Part shown: positions 10,354-21,507 of the stretch, piece after piece
Layout of the letters: each line of letters starts with the position of its first letter
How positions within the stretch are numbered: the first letter of the stretch is position 1
NCBI GenBank assembly: GCA_963383645.1
Contig: OY726560.1
Location: 155,534,488-155,598,487, forward strand
Length of the DNA: 64,000 nucleotides
DNA from: Muscardinus avellanarius
Lineage: Eukaryota > Chordata > Mammalia > Rodentia > Gliridae
Reading direction: 5' to 3'
The notes under the pieces: generated by a model
The model's database searches: none
What the model was told of the DNA's origin: nothing
Seen by the model: the letters and a program-made list of their open reading frames with translations, nothing else
Program-made: the position numbers and the translations under genes

Positions 10354-10735
10354 AAGGTGCGGTGGCACACACCTGTAATCCTAGTTCTTGGAAGGCTGAG
10401 AGAGGAGGATCACAGGTTTGAGGCCAGCCTCAACAGCATAGCAAGACCCTGTTCCAAAACCAAAAATAAAAAGGGCTGGGGTGTAGCTTGGAGGTAGAAT
10501 GAGCCAGGGTTCAATTTCCCGTACAAAAAAGAAAAAGAGCTGGGTATGCTGGCGCACGCTTGGAATCCCAGCATTCGGGAGGCTGAGACAGGAGGATCGC
10601 GGTTCGCTGACAGCCTCAGCTATTTAGTGAGGCCGTCTGCAACTCAGTGAGACCCTGTTTTAAATTAAAGAAAAAAAAATAGGACTTGGGGTGTAGCTCA
10701 GAGGTAGGATGCCCCTGGGATCCACCCCTAGAACC
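10354..10735 (+). mobile_element. Two consecutive plus-strand B1-dID SINEs
   Basis: An older copy (10354-10530) is followed by a form A copy (10540-10735). Confidence 0.8.
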
Positions 10736-10911
10736 ACACACACAAAAAGAAAGAATGAAATGAAATAAAACTATATCCTGATTTTTCTATTCACATGTAG
10801 CAAACTTAGTACAATTTTTAAATTAAGATGGGTCCCTCTGAAATTTAAGTATGATTTCCAAGATTACTGAATTTCTTGTGTTTTTGTTTCAAAATTCATT
10901 TTCCTTTTGTG
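10736..10911. other. AT-rich spacer
   Basis: Nothing recognised. Confidence 0.3.
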
Positions 10912-11095
10912 TGCGTATATGTATGTGGTACTAGGGATTAAGGACAAAGATATCCTACCACTGAGCTGCACCCCCAGTCCTTTTTGTTTTGAAATAGGGT
11001 TTTCTAAGTTACTGCACGCTGGCCTCAAATCTTCAGTCCTCCTTTCTTGGACTCCCAAATGCTGGGATTACAGGTGTGCACCACCACACCTGACT
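10912..11095 (-). mobile_element. Diverged B1-dID SINE
   Basis: Minus-strand dimer with a short B1 arm. Confidence 0.75.
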
Positions 11096-11124
11096 TCAAA
11101 TTTCATTTTAAGAATATTGCATAA

Positions 11125-11334
11125 GCCGGGCGTGGTGGTGCACGCTTGTAATCCCAGCATTTGGGAGGTTGAGACTGGAGGATCCCGGTTCGCAGACAGC
11201 CTCAGCTACTTAGTGAGGCCCTCTGCAACTCAGTGAGACCCTGTTTCAAAATAAAGGATAAAAAATAGGGCAGGGGGGTAGCTTGGAGGTCGAATGTCCC
11301 TGGGTTCCATCCCCAGACCTGCCAAAAAAAAAAA
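11125..11334 (+). mobile_element. B1-dID SINE, form A, with TSD
   Basis: A full-length copy begins GCCGGGCGTGGTGGTGCACG and ends in poly-A. It is flanked by 15-bp duplications AAGAATATTGCATAA (11110-11124) and AAGAATATTGAATAA (11335-11349). Confidence 0.9.
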
Positions 11335-11349
11335 AAGAATATTGAATAA

Positions 11350-12165
11350 AAGTCTTGTTTTGTTTTTTTGTTTGTGTGGTACAGGGGATTGAACCCAGAG
11401 GCATTCTATTTCTGAGCTATACCCGTATTCCTTTTTATTTTGAATTAATTAATTAATTGAGGTACTGAGGATAGAACCCAGAGGCATTCTACCTCCGAAC
11501 TACACCCTCAACCCTATTTTTTTTTTTTTTTTTTTTTTGGTGGTACTGGGATTGGAACCCTTTTGCCTCCGGGCTACACTCCCAGACCTATTTTTATATT
11601 TTTATTTGGAAACAGGGTCTCTTAAGCCAGCGAGGTTGGCTTTGAACCTGCCCGATCCTCCTGTCTCCGCCTCCCAAGCACAGGGATTAGGAGTGTGCAC
11701 CACTACACCCGGCCTCAGCCCTATTTTTAATTCTTTATTTTGAAATAGGGTTTTACTGAGTTGCAAAGGGTCTTGCTAAGTAGCTGAGGCTAGCCTCAAA
11801 CCTAGATCCTCCTGTCTCAGCCTTCCAAATGCTGGGATTACAAGTATGTGCCACCATGCCTGGATTTTCATTTTTGTTTTGAAATAGGGTTTCACTAGGT
11901 TTCTGTGGGTCTTGTTACATTGCTGAGGCTGTCCTGGAACCTGTGATCCTCCTGTCTCAGCCTCCCAGTACTGGCATTATCAGTGTGTGCCACCACGCCT
12001 GCCTTTGTTGTTGTTGTTTATTCATTTGTTTGTTTGAAACAAGTTCTCACTAGGTTGCTGAGAGGAGGCTCACTAAGTTGCTGAGGCTGGTCTTGAACCT
12101 GCGATCCTCCTATCTTAACCTCCCAAATACTGGGATCACAGGCGTTTGCCACTATGCCTGGCTAA
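11350..12165 (-). mobile_element. Dense nested minus-strand SINE cluster
   Basis: ID arm 11370-11445; second ID arm 11455-11520; shortened form C-like copy 11533-11714 in which the TTCCTGGAA segment has decayed; dimer remainder 11715-11868; B1 pieces 11870-12004 and 12035-12165. Confidence 0.75.
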
Positions 12166-12204
12166 GTCTTGCTTTGCCTTCAGAGTAATTGCATAAAATG
12201 TATT
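12166..12204. other. Unique spacer
   Basis: Short unique sequence. Confidence 0.3.
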
Positions 12205-12615
12205 GAAAAAGCTGAGTGCAAACTGGGTGTGGCACAATCCTCAGTAACTTAGAGAGGCTCTCAGCAGCCTAGTGAAACCCTGCTTCCAAATAAGAAATAA
12301 AAATAAAACGGTCTGGGGGTGTACTTTGGAGGTAGAATCCCTCTGGGTTCAAACCCCAGCCCCCCCCCAAAAAAAAACCCAACTGAACAAACAAAGAAAA
12401 AGAAAGAAAAGAAAAGCAGAAAAGCCAGGTGTGGTAGAACAGGCCTGTAATTTCAACTACTCAGGAGGCTGTGGCAGGAGAATCACAAGTTCGAGGCCAG
12501 CCTGGGCAATTTAGCAAGATCCTGTCTCAGCAATAAACAAACAAATAAAATAAAAAGGGCTGGGGACATAGTTTAGTGGTAGAAGGCCTTGGGTTCAATC
12601 TTCAGTACTGTAAAA
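12205..12615 (+). mobile_element. Two plus-strand SINEs, one of an older subfamily
   Basis: A diverged dimer (12215-12362) is followed by a dimer at 12424-12612. The second keeps CAGCCTGGGCAATTTAGCAA in the B1 arm and GGACATAGTTTAGTGGTAGA in the ID arm, closer to ancestral B1 and ID sequences than the other copies. Confidence 0.75.
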
Positions 12616-13426
12616 AAGAAAGAAAGAAAAAACAATAAAATAGATAGAGCTCTGCCATTCTTCTTGGCTGAGTAGCAATGCTAATGGGGGCCTGGACACC
12701 CGGTCAGTGCTGCATCTGGGCCTCCAGTCCCTTCCTGGACACTCCTCGAAGGCCCAGCCTCCAGGAGCCCGGGCACAACGCCCCTGGTCCCTGCCAGCCG
12801 TCCTCCCAGTCCAGCTGGACCTGCGGGGCAGGTGGACTCAGCCCTGCCTGCCTGACTCCCCGCGCTCCCCTGATGCTGAGGACAGAATCCTGGGGCTGGT
12901 GACCGCGGAGCCACTGAGATTTACGCAGACTCCACTTCCAGTTCCTCCATGTTTATCTAATAAAACGTCAACATCGGCAATGAAACAAAGCCCCTTCCGT
13001 GACGCTGCTGCTGTCAAAGGGTCCTCAGCGGTCAGCTGAGACAGAGTCTCAGTTGTTAATGCGACTTTGTCCAGGGAGAGCGGTCGGCGGGTGACACAGT
13101 CCCTCACTCTAGAGAGGGATGGGACGCGGCCTAGCAACAGCCAAACTGGTTCTGCAGGCTGCCCTGCCACCCACTCCCAGCCACAAGAGCGTCCCGGGGC
13201 CGGGGAGGACGGCCAGGCTGGCAGGCAGGGTGCTATGTGACTCCTACACTCTCCTTCCTCAAGCCAGGGAGGCTGGCATGGCCAGGACGCCCCTTCCAGA
13301 AGGAGAGACTGGGTGCCCCTCTCGGGATGACACAGGAAGCCCTGCAGAGTGATGAGGTTGGAGAAGCTGTGGGGTAGGTCTCAGTGGTCCGCGTGCCACC
13401 TCGGAGTGAGTCCCTCACTCCCTCCC

Positions 13427-13480
<54 letters not shown>

Positions 13481-13735
13481 TGGATGGAGGGAGCACTTGG
13501 ACATCTGCCACTGTAGAAGGTATTCAAATAGGCAGATAAGTAAGCATGCATTCCCATTCCTTTACTGATCCTCCTCCTCTCTGCTCCAAGCCCAGAGCTG
13601 CGGGCGAAGGGGGTGGGGGGAGCAACTGGCAAGTGGGCCGGGTACCCCTGGGGAAGACAGAGCCAGACCTCGCCCCCCTTTAGGTTCACCTTGGAGAAGC
13701 TTTGGACAGGCGATGGTATTGCAGGGTTTGTTTTT
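12616..13735. other. GC-rich unique sequence with a (GA)n tract
   Basis: About 1.1 kb free of SINEs apart from (GA)n at 13433-13475. Open frames of about 75-110 codons on both strands show no domain. No exon can be supported. Confidence 0.35.
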
Positions 13736-14240
13736 GTTTTGTGGTACTGGGGATTGAACCCAGGAGAATCCTACCTCAGAACTACAATCTCAGTCCCATT
13801 TTATTTTATTTTTTGGTACCAGGGTTTAAACCCAGAGGGATTCTGCGTCTGAGCTACACCCTCCTCCCCAGCCCCGTTTTACTTCTTATTTGGAAACAGG
13901 ATCTCACTAGATTGCTGAAAGGCTCACTAAGTTGCTGAGGTTGGCTTTGAAACTGCAAACCTCCTATCTCAGCCTCCCAAGTACTGGGATTACAGGTGTG
14001 CATCAGCACACCTGGCTCTAAATTACTTTATTTTATTTTTTTTTGCGGTACTGAATATTGAACCCAGGGTCATATTACCTTTGAGCTACACCCCCAGCCC
14101 AGTATTTATTCTTTATTTTGAAACAGGGTCTCACTAAGTTGTGGAGGTCCCCAGTAAGTAGCTGAGATTGGCCATGAACCCAGATCCTCCTGTCTCAGCC
14201 TTCCGAATGCTGGGATTACAAGCGTGTGCCACCATGTCTG
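13736..14240 (-). mobile_element. Minus-strand SINE cluster
   Basis: An ID arm 13738-13800, then a diverged dimer 13813-14015, then a form A-like dimer 14040-14240. Confidence 0.8.
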
Positions 14241-14355
14241 ATATTGGGGTTTTGATTCAAATAAGATCATACTCCTTGTTACCTGAACTGAGCATGGTTG
14301 CTCAGCACCTGGAAGCCACTGGGAAGGTTTGATCTGTCACAGATGCCAGATGTAG

Positions 14356-14440
14356 ATGGCAGAGGACATCTACAGCGTGGTGGGGAAGCTGCAGCTGGTT
14401 CTGGATCTCAGCAAGTCCAGCCTCTTCAAGAAAGGTGGCA
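14356..14440 (+). other. Short open segment in unique sequence, cut by SINEs
   Basis: A 28-codon frame begins MAEDIYSVVGKLQLVLDLSK. It looks protein-like but ends in a SINE, and an in-frame TAG lies directly upstream. It could be an exon or retrocopy fragment, or chance. No protein family is recognised. Confidence 0.2.
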
Positions 14441-14669
14441 AGCCGGGCGTGGTGGGGCACACTTGTAATCCCAGCATTCGGGAGGCCGAGACCTGAGGAT
14501 CGCGGTTCGCAGACAGTCTCAGCTACTTAGTGAGGCCATCTGCAACTCAATGAGACCCTGTTTCAAAATAAAAATTGGGCAGGTGGTGTAGCTCGGAGGT
14601 CACATACCTCTGGGTTCCATCCCCAGACCCGCAAAAAACAAACAAACAAAAAAACAAAAAAACAAAAAA
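14441..14669 (+). mobile_element. B1-dID SINE, form A, with TSD
   Basis: Begins AGCCGGGCGTGGTGGGGC and has an A/AAAC-rich tail. The duplications AAGAAAGGTGGCA lie at 14428-14440 and 14670-14682. It inserted at the edge of an older SINE. Confidence 0.9.
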
Positions 14670-14682
14670 AAGAAAGGTGGCA

Positions 14683-15335
14683 CACACTTGTCATCCCAGT
14701 ACCTGGGAGGCTGAGACAGGAGCATTGCAGGTTCAAGGCCAGCCTCAGCTACTTAGTGAGGCCCTCCGCAACTAAAGTGAGACCCTGTCTCAAAATAAAG
14801 AATAAAAAATAGGGCTAGTGGTATAGCTCAGAGGTAGAATAAACAAACAAACAAATAAAATAAAGAATGGCCAAATGCAAATTAGCTACCAGAGGAGCGC
14901 AGGCTTGCAGCCAGCATCAGCAATTTAGTGAGGCCTCTGCAACTTTAGTGAGACTCTGTTTCAAAATAAAGAATAAAATAGGGCTGGAGGTGTAGCTTTG
15001 AGGTAGAATGCCCCTGGGTTCAATCTCCTGTAACACCCTCTTCCACATACACACAAAGATTAGGGAGACCTAGGGCTTTTCAAACCTATCCCCTGCCGGG
15101 CTTGATGGCACACGCTTGTAATCCCCGCGCTTGGGAGGCTGAGACAGGAGGATCGCACAGGTTCGAAGCCAGCCTCAGCTACTTAGTGAGGCTCTCGGCA
15201 ACTTAGTGAGACCCTGTTTCCAAATAAAATATGAAAACGGTCTGGGAGTGTAGCCTGGAGGTAGAAAGCCCCTGGGTTTCACCCCCAGTACCACCAAAAA
15301 AATAAAATAAAATAAAATAAAATAAAATAAACAAA
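14683..15335 (+). mobile_element. Plus-strand SINE cluster
   Basis: An older dimer 14683-14840 with (CAAA)n; a truncated dimer 14895-15045; a form B dimer 15095-15295 with (AATAA)n tail. Confidence 0.8.
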
Positions 15336-15533
15336 CCTATCTCCAAGCGCTGTCTATGAAAGATGCTGATATGTAAATAAGGAGTCCAAAATTGCCCTGG
15401 GAGTAAAGGGAAGTGATTCTTCATCTTGGCTTATTGCACCTGCTTTGCTGTGTCAGAGTCATCGCACATCTACCCAAGAAACCACAGCATTATTTTTCTG
15501 AGCTGAAGCAGAGAAAACTGAGTGCGATGCTCT
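15336..15533. other. Unique spacer
   Basis: No gene or repeat recognised. Confidence 0.3.
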
Positions 15534-15787
15534 TGTGCGTGTGCGTGTGCGTGTGCGTGTGCGTGTGTGTGTGCGTGTGCGTGCGTGTGTGTGTGTTACT
15601 GGGGATTGAACCCAGGGATATTCTACCTCTGAGCTACATATTCAACCCTATTTTTTTATTATTTTATTTTGAAACAGGGTCTCGCTGAGTGCGTCTTGCT
15701 ATTGAGGAGGCCCTCCTCAAGCCTGTCATCCTCCTGTTGACCTTCCCAAGTACGGGGATGACGGCGCCGGCCACCACACCTGGCTGC
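15534..15787 (-). mobile_element. B1-dID SINE with (GTGTGC)n tail repeat
   Basis: Alternating purine-pyrimidine repeat (GTGTGC)/(TG)n at 15534-15594 abuts the ID arm of a minus-strand dimer with a diverged B1 arm (15595-15787). Confidence 0.8.
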
Positions 15788-16136
15788 GACGCTTCTAAAG
15801 CGCAGCTTGTATGTAAACCCCTCATGGCGTCGCCATCTCATTTGCTTCTCAGGACAATCTCAAGGTCAGAATCTTGGCCGATGTCATCATCACCTTAATT
15901 TACCTTTTATAGATGGGGAAATTGGAGCTCAGAGAGATTAGGAAATTTGCCCAAGTCCCAGGAAGTAGGTGGCGATGCCGCCCAACCATCTCAGGAATTC
16001 TGGTGCCAGCTTCCGTGTTGATTTCTGCAGCGCCTGACGCTCATCGCAGTGCCCAGGGGCACCAAACGGGCGCACTTTCAAAACACGCTCAGAGGTACAG
16101 TGTTTGCACGTTGACAAGGTTGTTTGTTTGCTTGTT
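15788..16136 (+). mobile_element. Unique sequence containing a MIR element
   Basis: The segment 15850-15990 carries MIR hallmarks: TATAGATGGGGAAATTGGAG followed by CAGAGAGATTAGGAAATTTG and CCCAAGTC. The rest is unique. Confidence 0.6.
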
Positions 16137-16900
16137 GTTTTTTTTGCAGTACTGGGGATTGAACCCAGGGCATAGCCTGTGCTAGGCAAGTGCTCTACCA
16201 CCAAGACACCTCCTCTGCCCTTTTTTATTTTATTTTTTATTTATTTATTTATTTATTTTTGGTGGTACTGGGGTTCCTGGAAGCCCTTCTACCTCCGGGC
16301 TACACTCCCAGACCTCTTTTTACATTTTATATTTGGAAACAGGGTCTCCTAAGCCAGCGCGGCTGGCTTCGAACCTGCGCGATCCTCCTGTCTCTGCCTC
16401 CCAAGCGCGGGGATTACAAGCGTGCGCCACCACGCCCGGCCATCTCTGCCCTTTTTTAAAATTTTGCATTAAAAAATTTTTTTTATGGTACTGGAGATGG
16501 AACCTAGGGGCATTCTACTTCTGAGCTATACCCTCAGCCCTATTTTTAAAAGTCTTAATTTTTTAATTTTTAATTTTTTAATTTTTGCGGTACTGGAGAT
16601 GGGACTCAGGGGAATTGTACCTCTGAACTACACTCTCAGCCCTATTTTTTATTATTTATTTCAAAACAGGGTCTTGCTGAGTTGCCAACGCCCTACTAAG
16701 TAACAGGCTATCTGCAGACTGCGATCCTCCTGTCTCAGCCTCCCAAATGCTGGGATTACAAGCGTGTGCCACCACACACAGTTTCTTTTATTTTGCATTT
16801 TGAGATGGTCTCACTAATTTGCCCAAGCTGGCCTTAAACTTTCAATCCTCCTGCCTCAGCCTCCTGAGTTACTGGGATTGAACACCTCTGGAAGATATTT
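16137..16900 (-). mobile_element. SINE cluster: monomeric ID, form C insertion, B1-dIDs
   Basis: A monomeric ID (16146-16220) keeps the tRNA-Ala-like GCTAGGCAAGTGCTCTACC segment that the dimer ID arms lack. A form C copy (16240-16440, TTCCTGGAA at 16274-16282) inserted behind it, repeating the CTCTGCCC word on both sides. Then ID arm 16485-16545, dimer 16580-16785 and B1 piece 16786-16880. Confidence 0.8.
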
Positions 16901-17169
16901 TTATATTTATGTATTTATTTACTATTGTGGTACTGGAGATTAAATATAGGAGTATTCTACACTGAAGCTATACCTCTAGCATATTTATTTATTTATTTGT
17001 GGTACTGGAAATGTAACCTAGGGGCATTCTACCTCCAAGTGACACCCCCAGCCCTATTTTTTATTTTGAAACAGGGTCTCACTGAGTTGAAAAGGGCCTC
17101 ACTAAGTAGTAGCTGAGGCTGTCCACAAACCAGGATCCTCCTGACTCAGGCTCACAAATGCTGGGATTA
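16901..17169 (-). mobile_element. Minus-strand SINEs
   Basis: An ID arm (16925-16985), (TTTA)n, then most of a form A dimer (17000-17169) that the next element interrupts. Confidence 0.75.
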
Positions 17170-17183
17170 AAAGTGTGTACCAC

Positions 17184-17400
17184 AAGCGCCGGGCCTGGTG
17201 GCCCATGCTTGTAATCCCCACGCTTGGGAGGCGGAGACAGGAGGATGGCGCAGGTTCGAAGCCAGCCTCGTTGGCTTAAGAGACTCTGTTTCCAAATAAA
17301 ATACAAAATAGGTCTGGGAGTGTAGCCTGAAGGTAGAAGGGTTCCATCCCCAGTACCACCAAAGAAGGTTCCATCCCCAGTACCACACACACACACACAC
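17184..17400 (+). mobile_element. B-to-C intermediate SINE, nested, with TSD
   Basis: It has the GGCTTAAGAGACTC shortening and an intact GGTTCCATCCCCAG. That ID end is duplicated (17339-17361 and 17367-17388) and followed by (CA)n. The TSD AAAGTGTGTACCAC lies at 17170-17183 and 17401-17414. Confidence 0.85.
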
Positions 17401-17414
17401 AAAGTGTGTACCAC

Positions 17415-17795
17415 CACGCCTGGCCAGCCTATTTATTTATTTATTTATTTATTGCGGGTCTGGGGATGGAACCCAGGGACATTCGACCTCCGAGCTACAG
17501 TCCCTGCCCTATTTTTTATTCTTTATTTTGAAACCGGGTCTCACGGAGTTGCAGAGGGCCTCACTAAGTACCTGAGGCTTTCCATGTACCACGATCCTCT
17601 AATCTCAGCCTCCCGAATGCTGGGATTACAAGCATGCACCACCACGTCCGGCTCAGCCCATTTATTTATTTAGAAACAGGGTCTCTGCGAGGTTGTTGAG
17701 AGTCTACCTAGGCTGAGGCTGGCCTCAAACCTGCAATCCTCCTGTCTCAGCCTCCCATGTCCTGGAATTACAAAGGAGCGCCACTGCAAAGGCTG
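17415..17795 (-). mobile_element. Minus-strand SINEs
   Basis: End of the interrupted dimer, (ATTT)n, a form A dimer (17452-17655), and a B1-only piece (17660-17795). Confidence 0.8.
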
Positions 17796-19060
17796 CTTTC
17801 TGGAGTCCAGTCTGAGTCATTTGTTGAGCCTGGTGACTCCGCCCATCCTGCAGAGAGGCCTTCTCTTAAAATGGCCTTGTGTCTTCTCTGTTTCTTGTCA
17901 TTCTGCTGTTGGTCAAATTGAAGACCAAAGGCACAGGAAGTGTCTTCTTGGTTTCTCTTTTAGATTGCACGAGAGCAAATCCCACCAAGCCCGTCGCTTC
18001 TCGGGCCTTGTATCTTAAGTTCTTGATCTTTCTTAGGTGCCAGGCTCAGGGCTTAGTCTCCTGCTGCCGCTACGTGTTGTGCAGTTTGGGTTGCCATGGT
18101 GCCGCAGACTGGAAACGCCGAAACCCTGCAATTGCACTGGCGCCTCGTGGAGAGAGGATGCCGTGTTACGGGTGGATTTGGGCTACGTGTAGATTTAGCG
18201 GCTCTGGGCCTAACATCGCAGATGCGATTTCATGGCTTGCGTCACCTACAGACTGGAATCCCACCTCCATCCTGACTTGTCAGTCGCCTGAGTTACAATC
18301 AATTGTTCAAGCAGCCGCAGAGTTCATTTGCTCAAAGGCTGCTGAAGGTCACTCACTGCACTTGCCCTGCTGATGGGGGTCAGCCTGGAAGGCCCTCTCC
18401 TCTGGGGCTGGTGACTATGAATCTCCAAACACCCACTGCACCTGCTCAGCTCTCTGTCTTCCTTTCTTCTGTGCTCCCCATCATCATCATCAGCAGCAGC
18501 AGCAGCCTCTTAACTCCAGTATCAGTCGTGCTCAGCAGCCTACCCATTGGTTGGGAGCGACGGCTTTACTCCTAGCCTGGGCGGGTTTACATACTCCGAG
18601 GAAGGCACACTGTGGCACCTCATTTCTACCCTGCCCCTTTCCCGGCAGGCTAGCTGGGCAGCAGTTTGTCAAACTGTGTCAAAATGTTTGTCAAATGCAG
18701 TTTGTCAAAATGTATCCGGGTGTAGACACATTTATTAGATACACTGGCATCCCCGGAGTCTAATGGAGATGCTGTTCTGAAGCCCATGGGACCTGTGAGC
18801 AGGCCCAGCTTAGTCTCTCTGTGGCCGAGCCCTTATCTGTGAGTGGGTGACAGCCGCAGTGAATAGTGGGCACCCGCCAGCCGGCCTCTGCGGGAGCAGC
18901 CGGCACCAACCGTGCCTGGCAGCTTGGGGGACGATCGCGCCTTCCTTCCTTCTCCTATGAAGGAAGACACAGAAATGAAAACTAGCCCAATCCCTATGCA
19001 CACCGTGTGCATGTGAATGCGTGTGTGCACCCACGTGTGTGCACTCTGCAGAGTATATTT
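17796..19060. other. Unique sequence
   Basis: About 1.26 kb without dispersed repeats. The longest open frame (164 codons, 17879-18373) has no domain and no codon signature I would trust. A short (CAG)n lies near 18490-18505, and a TTTGTCAAA word recurs at 18664-18712. Confidence 0.35.
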
Positions 19061-19585
19061 GCTTCCCAGGGCTGCCGTAACAAAGCACTACAAAGGAAGG
19101 GTTTAATACAACAGAAAGAGGCTCATTCTCTCAAAGTTCTAAAGGCTGAAAGTTGAAAATCAAGGTGTCATAGGGCTATCCTTCCCCCAAGGCTCAAAGA
19201 GAGCGCCCTTCCTGGCTCCTCCCTGGCTCCTCCCTGGCTCCTCCCTGGCTCCTCCCTGGCTCCTCCCTGGCTCCTCCCTGGCTCTTGGCATTTGCTGGCT
19301 ACTCTTAGTGTTCTTTGGCTTGTGGACCTGTCACTTGAATCTCTGCCTCTGCTGACACATGACCTTCTCCCCGAGTCTCCTCTCTGTGCGCCCTCTCCTC
19401 TTCTTACAAGGACCCCAGCGTCTTTGGTCTACGGTTCCTCCCAATACAGTACAACCTCATCTTAACAGACTGCATCTACGAAGGCCCTATTTCCAAGTAA
19501 CGTCACATTCTCACGCTGTAGGTGGAGACCAATTCTGGGGAGGGGACCAGTCAACTCAGTACACAGGGTTGAGAAAGAAAGCTAA
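19061..19585 (-). mobile_element. MLT1-like MaLR solo LTR
   Basis: The plus strand reads as the reverse complement of an MLT1-type LTR: GGGCTGCCGTAACAAAGCAC near 19069, AATCAAGGTGTCATAGGG near 19158, CTCTTCTTACAAGGACCCCA near 19400 and AAGGCCCTATTTCCAAGTAA near 19480. It is a non-coding endogenous-retrovirus remnant with no gag or pol frame. Subfamily not assigned. Confidence 0.65.
19211..19284. repeat. 11-bp minisatellite inside the LTR
   Basis: About 6.7 perfect tandem copies of CCTGGCTCCTC occupy the point where MLT1 normally has a single TCCTGGCT-like word. Confidence 0.9.
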
Positions 19586-20271
19586 TCTGGACAGGGTGGT
19601 GCGAGCCTGTACTTCCAGTACTCAGGAGGCTGAGACAGGAGGGAAGAAGGTCTGAAGCCAGAGAGTGATAACTTAGCAAGACTGTTTCAAAATAAAAAAC
19701 CAGGTGTGGTGAGGCAGGCCTGTAATTCCAGTACTTGGGAGGCTGAGATAGGAGGATTGCAGGTTCATAGCCAGCCTCATCAACTTAGTGAGACCTTGTT
19801 TCCAAATAAAAAATAAAATGGAGCCGAGCGTGGTGGATCATGCTTGCAATTCCAGCATTTGAAAGGCTGAGACAGGAGGATCCTGGTTCAAGGACAGCCT
19901 CAGCTACTTAGTGTGTGGACCTTTGGAAACTCAGTGAGACCTTTTTTTTTTTTCAAAATAAAGAATAAAAGCCAGGCGTGGTGGTACAAACTTGTAATCC
20001 CAGGATTTGGGAGACTGACACAGGAGGCTCGTGATTTGTAGACGGCCTCAGCTACTTAGTGAGGCCTTTTGCCACTCAGTGAGACTCTGTTTCAAAATAA
20101 AGAATAAAAAATAGGGCTGGGGGTGTAGTTCAGAGGTAGAATGCCCCTGGGTTCCATCCCCAGCACTGAAAAAAAAAAAAAAAAAACCAAATAAATAAAT
20201 ACAAAATAAAACAAAATGGGGCTAAGGGTATATAGCTCAGAGGTAGAATGTCCCTGTAGTCAATCTTTAGC

Positions 20272-20323
<52 letters not shown>

Positions 20324-20424
20324 AATAAATAAATAAATAATTTTAAAAAATGTAAAGGGCTAGGGGTGTAGCTCAGGTAGAATGTCCTGGGTTCAATCTC
20401 TAGTACTACAACAACAACAAAAAA
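19586..20424 (+). mobile_element. Plus-strand SINE cluster
   Basis: B1-only units at 19588-19695, 19698-19818 and 19822-19970, a full dimer 19972-20165, an extra ID arm 20215-20272, (CA)n 20272-20318 and another ID arm 20355-20408. It ends at the L1 insertion site. Confidence 0.75.
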
Positions 20425-20440
20425 TCAGAGCATTTCTTTT
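20425..20440. repeat. L1 target-site duplication, left copy
   Basis: TCAGAGCATTTCTTTT, identical to 23217-23232. Read on the L1 sense strand the first nick is at TTTT/ATAC, the L1 endonuclease preference. Confidence 0.9.
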
Positions 20441-20454
20441 TTTTTTTTTTTTTT

Positions 20455-20590
20455 AATTTTATTTTATTGGTGCACTGTATTCATACATCATAGTGGGATA
20501 CAAACTTTTGTAGACATACATGCACATACAGCCCCCACCCGATCCCCACCCCATTCTCTCCCCATCCCTCCTTCCCATGCTTGGCTTAGT
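20455..20590 (-). mobile_element. L1 3' UTR end
   Basis: On the minus strand it reads G-rich (GGGAAGGAGGGATGGGGAGA), then AATACAGTGCACCAATAAAA and the A-tail. It resembles squirrel L1 3' ends as I remember them. Confidence 0.6.
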
Positions 20591-20789
20591 GGTTGACATC
20601 TAGTATTATAGCAATTTATCCAAAATTAAAAATGATAATCTCACATAACAGTTTCATTTGTCTGATACCAAGCGTTTGATGATTTAAAGATAGCATTTCA
20701 ATATTTCTTTTTGCTTTCTTTCTTACTAGAGCATATTTTTTTCTGTTTCTTTTTTAGGTGAAACTATCATATATTTATATATTTATTTT

Positions 20790-21490
20790 TCAGAAAAAAA
20801 TCTATCCTAATATGGAGTATGAATTCTAGATACCCAAAACGATCTTGAAAAAGAACAAAGCTAGCAGATATATATTTTCTGATTTCAAACCATATAAAGC
20901 TACAATAATTGAAACAGTGTAGTACTGTTCTAAAGGCAGATATATAGACCATTAGAGTTAAATACAAGCCTAGAGCTAAATTCTTCCCTATATTATCAAG
21001 TTATTTTTGACAAGGTTTCCACGAACATTTGGTGGTGGAAATAATAATCTTTTAACTAAATATTGTTGAAAAATAATAATTACATGGAAAAGAATAAAAT
21101 TGGACCTTTACCTAATCCCACATACAAGTATTAACTCAAAATAGATAAAAGACCTAAATATAAATCTTAAGACTATAAACTTTTAGGAGAAAATCCGGGT
21201 CATAAAACCTCACAACATTGAAATTGGCAGTGATTTCTTGGATATGATTTCAATGGCACAGGCAACAGAAGAATATACAAACTCCCTAAAAAATAAATAA
21301 AAAAAAATATTGTATATCCAAAGACAATGTAAACAGAGTTAAAAGTTACTAATAGAATGGGATAAAATATTTCCAATTGCTGTATCTGAAGGTATATTAA
21401 TATTCCAACTAGAAATCCTAAAAATTAACAACAATAAAGGCAAACAATACAACTTAGAGATAGGTAAAAGACTAACATAAATAATGAATC
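20790..21490 (+). mobile_element. Decayed L1 ORF2 3'-part, opposite strand
   Basis: The plus strand carries ORF2-end landmarks: GAAAAAGAACAAAGCTAGCA, TTGACAAGGTTTCCACGAAC, AACTCAAAATAGATAAAAGA and TGATTTCTTGGATATGATTT. It has many stops and indels, so it is much older than the ORF1 beside it, yet it lies within the same TSD-bounded insertion. Confidence 0.75.
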
Positions 21491-21507
21491 TCCACAGATA
21501 ACCAATC

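Noticed and set aside
17879..18373. 164-codon plus-strand open frame
   Set aside because: No domain, no splice context, overlapping alternative frames. Length is within chance in GC-moderate DNA.
19211..19284. CRISPR-like array
   Set aside because: The repeats are contiguous 11-mers without spacers, in a mammalian LTR. It is a minisatellite.
19061..19585. Endogenous retrovirus with coding potential
   Set aside because: Only LTR-like sequence is present. No gag, pro, pol or env frame is seen nearby.
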